From: Zeus faber
Taxonomy: Eukaryota; Chordata; Actinopteri; Zeiformes; Zeidae
Length of the DNA stretch: 64,000 bases
Reading direction: 5' to 3'
NCBI GenBank assembly: GCA_960531495.1
Contig: OY482846.1
Coordinates: 14,581,743-14,645,742, forward strand
Shown: positions 1 to 64,000 of the stretch, in pieces
Layout of the letters: each line of letters opens with the position of its first letter
Numbering within the stretch: the first letter of the stretch is position 1
Notes under the pieces: model-generated
Seen by the model: only the letters and a program-made list of their open reading frames with translations
Databases searched by the model: none
What the model was told of the DNA's origin: nothing
Position numbers and translations under genes: made by a program

Positions 1-2047
1 TTTTACAGTAAACACATAGTTTATTTATACTGAATGCCATTCTCATACAATAGAGCAAAGTCACGGTCCCTCCCTGTCATTTCATGGGTCCATAACTATA
101 TTTCAAATTCAGGCAGAGATTAATTGGCCCTCACAGGGTTTCACAGGGACGGCAAGTTTAAGGGAGCTCAAAGAAATCTGGGTTAAGACCACTTTTGATT
201 GGAAAATACTGTTTAAACTGTATTAACTGTATTGCTCAAACTGTTTAAAAGTATTATCCTGTTATCCAAAGTGATGACCTTTCTACACCCCGGAATTTGT
301 CAAGAAAAGTCCTGTTTGTCACATTAACTTTGAAGGAACTGATCAACTGATTTAGGGAACTGAGAGATCCACGATTTGATGATTCTTAATGTTTTTCAAA
401 GGCAGAGGTCTCCCTTACTTGTCTTGGTCCCTACTTCTCCTGATTACTTCCACTTCTTTGTCATCACGGCGCTTCATATTAGCTGTTCTCATGACAGATT
501 CGCTCATCAGAAGCCTAGCTAACCTTTCACCCGGAACCTGATGTCGCCATAGCAACACTGATTGGACTATATTTGTCTTGAGAAATGTCTGGGTATCTCG
601 GTAAATGCTATAACAGCTCGGCAATAAATGCAATGATTCAGGGGGGTAGGCGGGGTCTGCAGTGAAAGCAATTTGAGCAGGTGGAGAGCCTTTTTTAAAA
701 ATCACAGTGATCCTACTGGTTTTAAAGATCCTGAATATGGCATGTTAGAACCCCGTCTACCAACCTAGCGTTTCCAAGTCAAGTTATAGCTAAGTGGTGG
801 GTGAGAAAGTGAGAGAAACGGGGCCGAACGGAGAGCGAAAGAAGAAGACAAGCAGGGAGACTTGGGGAGGCTTCGCAGCCTCTTTAGCGTCGCTCTCAAA
901 GGGATGGAACGTGCCCTTGGCTATGCAGATGATTAGGCCTCTGTGGGTACGAGGGGTCTTTAATTTACCGCCTAAAGGGATGTGATTAATCGTTAGCATT
1001 AGCTAGGTGAGATAAGATATCACACGAGGGCTTCCCCCTCCCTTCCGTCTGCCATCACTTGCCCCCCCACTCGCTCTCCCACCCACTCCACAGGTTCGAC
1101 AAAAGAAGTCTTCTGAGCTCCGACAAGGGTTTATATATAAAAAAGAGGGGGTATTTGAGCGGGTAATTTCCAGAGAAGATTAATGATTATAATTACTTCA
1201 GGGGTAGTTTACCAGAGAGAATCTCCAGTCTGAGAACAAGGACACAACCTATAATGAGAGCAACCCTGAAACCCAATGAGAAGTTCAAATTTTTAACCAC
1301 AACAACCTACGGTTGGTGCTAAGTCAAGTTTTTTAAGTTGGGCATTGGGCTTTAAATTGGGAATGGAAGCGACGGCGGAGAAAATTGAAAGAGTGGTACC
1401 TCAGTTTCCAACTGCACAAATCCTCTGTGAAGGTTAAAGCTTTATCATCATGGGATGGCTGACGCTGTGAGTGTCAGGAGACTCATCGTCTTTCAGGCGT
1501 TTCACAGGCGAACCGCCTCGCAACGTTGATCAGCGAAGCAAGTGTTCCCCCGAGATTACAGCGACTAGAAAGTAAAGCTCCAATGACCCTTGGAGACGTC
1601 TCATTCTTTCCCTCTTTCTGCCTTTACCTTTCCTCCGTCGCCGTCTATCTATTCCTCTCTCCTTCGACTGCTGCTTCACCATTTGCGCCTGTCTCGGTGT
1701 GTGCATCATCTTCTCTTTCTACTTCTGTCTTTGAAGATTTCCTTCCTTCCACTTGTGGCCTCTTTGCTTAGATTGGTCCTCAACCGCCTCCCCACTCTCA
1801 CTCGATCACTCGCTCTCTCCTTCACATGCTCTCAATCTATCGCTCACTCGGTCAGCACTCACTCACTCGGTCACTTGATCTTCACACTTTCATTTAGTCG
1901 CATTTTTCTCTTTCTCATTTCCAAACTGTCTCATTAAGTCTCCTTGCACTGGCACACCTAAAAAATTGCCTCCACTGCTCGGAAGAATTCTGAAGACTCA
2001 TTATAAGGAGTTGCAAATGACCTCCCCCCCCACCACACAGACATACA

Positions 2048-2048
<1 letters not shown>

Positions 2049-2080
<32 letters not shown>
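2049..2080. repeat. (AC)16 microsatellite
   Basis: Uninterrupted AC dinucleotide repeat followed by a short AT tract. It lies in the upstream intron. Confidence 0.97.
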
Positions 2081-2087
<7 letters not shown>

Positions 2088-2719
2088 GATAAACAAAGCG
2101 GTAAAAAAATGAAAAACAAACAAAAAAATACATTTCTTTCAGCTATAGCGAACCACCTTCTGAAACCGCAAATGGCAATTACCGCGCCCCATCCCCCTAT
2201 CTACAACAACTTTTCCAGGAAACGCAGTGCAGATTACCATCAAAGTTGTTATCTATACTAATCTGTTTGGCTTTCGAGAAGCTTATGGAGATTCTAATTA
2301 TCTTTTATTTTGAATTGAGCAATTAGCATCAAGTTCCACTTGTTTTTCCTTTTCTCTGATGTGTTTTGTCTATTGTCTCCTTTCATCCGCCGCCTCTCCT
2401 CTGTCTCTTGCCGTTGATCTCTGGGAATCCTTTGCATTGGATGTACCACGGGGGGATGGCGGGCACATGAGACTAAAGACAGGCACACATCCTCAAACTC
2501 CACTCCTCTCACAATCAATTACGACCCAGACACAGATGTAATTAGCTCATTAAAGTCCTTGATTTATTTTTCTTTACCCGATGTGGCCCAGCAGACGACA
2601 TGCATATGACTTCCTTATTTTGCAATTAGTCAGAGATTTTCCTCATTAGCCTTTGGGATTATCAAGAACAAATAGGTGAATTTAACTTCAATTAGCTCAC
2701 TGTTGAAATCCATCCCTTT

Positions 2720-2827
<108 letters not shown>

Positions 2828-2963
2828 CCCCGCTGTCAATATAAGATAGGGCTACAAGTGCTGTGTGATTATTCTAATTTTCACCACCATGAAACAGCAT
2901 TAGAAGAGGAATTAACCGGGAGAGCCACTGTATTTTACTAATTAATTTTTAGGAGATGTGAGG

Positions 2964-3005
2964 TCTCTCTCTCTCTCTCTCTCGCTCTCTCTTTCTCTCT
3001 TTCTC
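2964..3005. repeat. CT-rich simple repeat
   Basis: CT dinucleotide repeat with single-base interruptions. Confidence 0.9.
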
Positions 3006-3114
3006 TGACTGCTGCTTTACTCAATTACCCTCATTCTCACATCCCTGCTGCATGTTTGGGGGGGTTGTCCATCTCTCTTTCATTCTCTTTCTCTCTGTTC
3101 GTGTGTATGTCTGG

Positions 3115-3120
3115 CACACA

Positions 3121-3156
<36 letters not shown>

Positions 3157-3193
3157 CACACACATACACACACACACACACACACTTACACAC
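3115..3193. repeat. Compound (CACG)n-(CA)n microsatellite
   Basis: A run of CACG tetranucleotides passes into plain CA repeats. This is the usual pattern of a compound microsatellite. Confidence 0.95.
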
Positions 3194-4039
3194 ATCTGTG
3201 TTTCCTCCTTTCTTTCTGACTCTCCCTCTTTGCCACTAATCTCCCTGTGAATGACTCGCTCGCCTCAGTGCCTCCCCCCTCTAAACCTCTCCTCAGCCCC
3301 GGCATGTGACCGCGCTTTAAGAGAGAAATCCTTGATGTGGCGACGGGGAAAAACAGAGATATGTGGATTTCTCTCGTCTGGGAGTCTGTGTTGGGCCCGG
3401 CGCGGGGAGTCAGTGAGGAAGAAGGATTGGGGTTTGAAGTCATCAGCATATTTTTGGATTTGAGGGCCCCATTCATTCTTCGCGCTTAGCCTTCGCTTAG
3501 GGATGACTCTGGCTGTCAGTTGCATACAGTGCAGCCCAGCTCCCTTCAGGTCAAAGAACAGTTTCTACGCAAGACGCTCTTTTATCTGTGTTTCGCGTGT
3601 TGAAATCCTCGTCTTCAGTGTGGCAGCTATGCAAGGTTTCCTCGCTGGAACTTTGTTAATGCATCACGCTGCATAGATTAGGATAATGACAAATCCAACT
3701 TGCTTCATAGTTCCATGTACATTGCGACAGCTATTACAAGGCCTAAGTCCCAGTTACTTTGCAGCATTCCAAGAACGCTTATAAAGCTTTTTTTGAGCCT
3801 ATGGTATGCAATATTTGTGTAAACAGAGGGCCCAAGAGTGCAGAAATATTGTAAATCCCCCAAGTTATAAGCATTTTGTCAACACAATGTGTACCTGTGA
3901 CAACAATGCCCCTGACTTATTTTTTTTTTTTTTAATTTTTTTATTAATATTTTTTTTTCAAAAGCGTCAGGGACAATTTTCACAGACATTCTTTTTTCAG
4001 ATTTATCACATTATTTGGATTTGATAGAGAGATGCATAG

Positions 4040-4130
4040 ATGCATTTATAGATAGATAGATGGATACATAGAGGGATGGATGGATAGATAAATATTTTAT
4101 TCATCCCCGGAGGGAAATTGGCGGTGTTTC
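4040..4130 (-). repeat. LINE 3'-tail-like motif with GATA/GGAT tetranucleotide run
   Basis: On the minus strand a motif CAATTTCCCTCCGGGGATGA, then AATAAAATA, runs into tetranucleotide repeats. This is the arrangement I associate with the 3' ends of teleost LINE insertions. No coding part remains, so the family assignment is inference. It ends about 80 bp before the first CH exon. Confidence 0.5.
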
Positions 4131-4212
4131 AGAAGCACACATCAAAGCAAATAGGCTAAGAAATAAAAATATCACAAATGAGGATCTCGTGTATATGTGT
4201 CTACCTCCACAG

Positions 4213-62982
<58,770 letters not shown>

Positions 62983-64000
62983 GTACCGTGGAGATGAAAT
63001 GGAGACCTGCCCAAGGTTCCTTAATGACTAACGTAATACCTGAGAACATCACTTATTATGATCCTCTTATAGCCATCTTCACTTCAACCCAACACACCCG
63101 ATATTTGTGTGGTCCCACCCGAGACAAATAATTGTGATTGTTAACAAATTTGATATATATAAAATATCATATTTTTAGCCTAATATTTCAAATTCATGTG
63201 TTAAATAGATTTTGATAGACTGATTTTCAGCTCCTCCTGTATTCCTTGTCTCAATTGTTATTACTTAACATCTCTTATCCTTCTCCACTTTTCCATAAAT
63301 TAAAGATCATATGGAGTCATTGAAAGCTAATAAGCTATAGCTCTTCATAAGTCACGCATCCATAAAGCGCGAACTATAATCAGCATAGTGGAGAGGAGAA
63401 CCTAATTACATTTGTCGAGCACCATTGGATCAAAAAAAAGAGATGCATCTTGACACAATAGTCCAAAAGGAAAAAGTCCAGAAATCTAATTAATTCCCCT
63501 TCTGTCAGAGAGTGCCGTGTGGCTAAAAAGCCTATTTTCAAGATGTGATAACGGCCCCCCTCGCAAAAAAAAGAAAAGCAGAAGAGTGGCGTGGAGCGTT
63601 AAAAAAGATAAAAACTGACAAAAGAGGTGGAGAAAAAAAAAAATCAAGCCCATCTTAGTGCCCTGCCCTTATCGCTGTTGCTATTTTTGTATGAGTTTGT
63701 CGTCTGCCGTAGCGCTTCTTGTTGCAGCCCTTTTGTCTGGCCCCCGCAAGAAATTACCTAAATTTCCTCCCCCAGCTGACTGTACAACACCAAATAACAC
63801 AGGGTGGGAAAACCCTTGGGTGGGAAACCCCTCCCTATGTCTTTATATGTCGTCTACCTCTGAAGCTCCTTATCAGGCTCGTCTTTTCCTCCGTTTGATT
63901 CCGTGCGATCTACCCGACTAACCACATAAAAAAAAAAAAGAAGGAACATCCAGAAGAGAAATTCTGCTGATGCTGTTCTTTAAGATGTCCTCGTCCCTCG
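62983..64000 (+). other. syne1: Downstream intron (partial)
   Basis: Opens with GTACCG. Its 3' end is outside the window. Nothing recognisable is seen apart from A-rich runs near 63635-63645 and 63929-63940. Confidence 0.75.

Overview
The window is vertebrate genomic DNA, most likely from a ray-finned fish. It holds one interrupted gene on the plus strand. The exons are short (39-656 nt), nearly all flanked by GT-AG splice sites, and separated by introns full of GT/CA microsatellites and fish-type transposon relics: an L2-clade LINE with an UnaL2-type tail, an RTE-like LINE, a DIRS-like retroelement, hAT-like and Tigger-like DNA elements. The species cannot be named from the sequence.

The gene is syne1, encoding nesprin-1 (enaptin), the giant spectrin-repeat protein of the outer nuclear membrane LINC complex. 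Fifty-six coding exons were placed by hand (4213-62982). They total 9588 nt, or 3196 codons, and stay in one open frame through every splice. Both the first and last exons of the transcript lie outside the window. The start codon and about 40 N-terminal residues are upstream of position 1. The frame continues past 64000 into more spectrin repeats and the C-terminal KASH domain, neither of which is in the window.

Layout: 1-4212 is upstream intron. 4213-10478 encodes most of CH1, a Ser/Thr-rich linker and CH2, the actin-binding pair. 11065-13073 holds a 39-nt mini-exon and the entry to the rod. 13551-62982 encodes the first roughly 26 spectrin repeats. The gene is compact at 20-28 kb and 33-41 kb, with some introns under 100 nt. 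It is inflated after 42 kb, where introns of 2.9, 3.7, 6.1 and 4.1 kb hold nested transposons. The fit to nesprin-1 rather than nesprin-2 rests on exon-by-exon agreement with my recollection of human SYNE1. Teleosts commonly keep two copies (syne1a, syne1b) and I cannot tell which this is.

I found no RNA gene, CRISPR array, operon or novel multi-gene system. The observations worth a second look are at splice sites (a GC-AG intron, donors and an acceptor embedded in GT microsatellites), in RNA-folding sequences (a roughly 300-bp foldback, a perfect 23-bp hairpin, a G-quadruplex motif), and in transposon insertions that can be dated relative to one another because filled and empty sites are both present.
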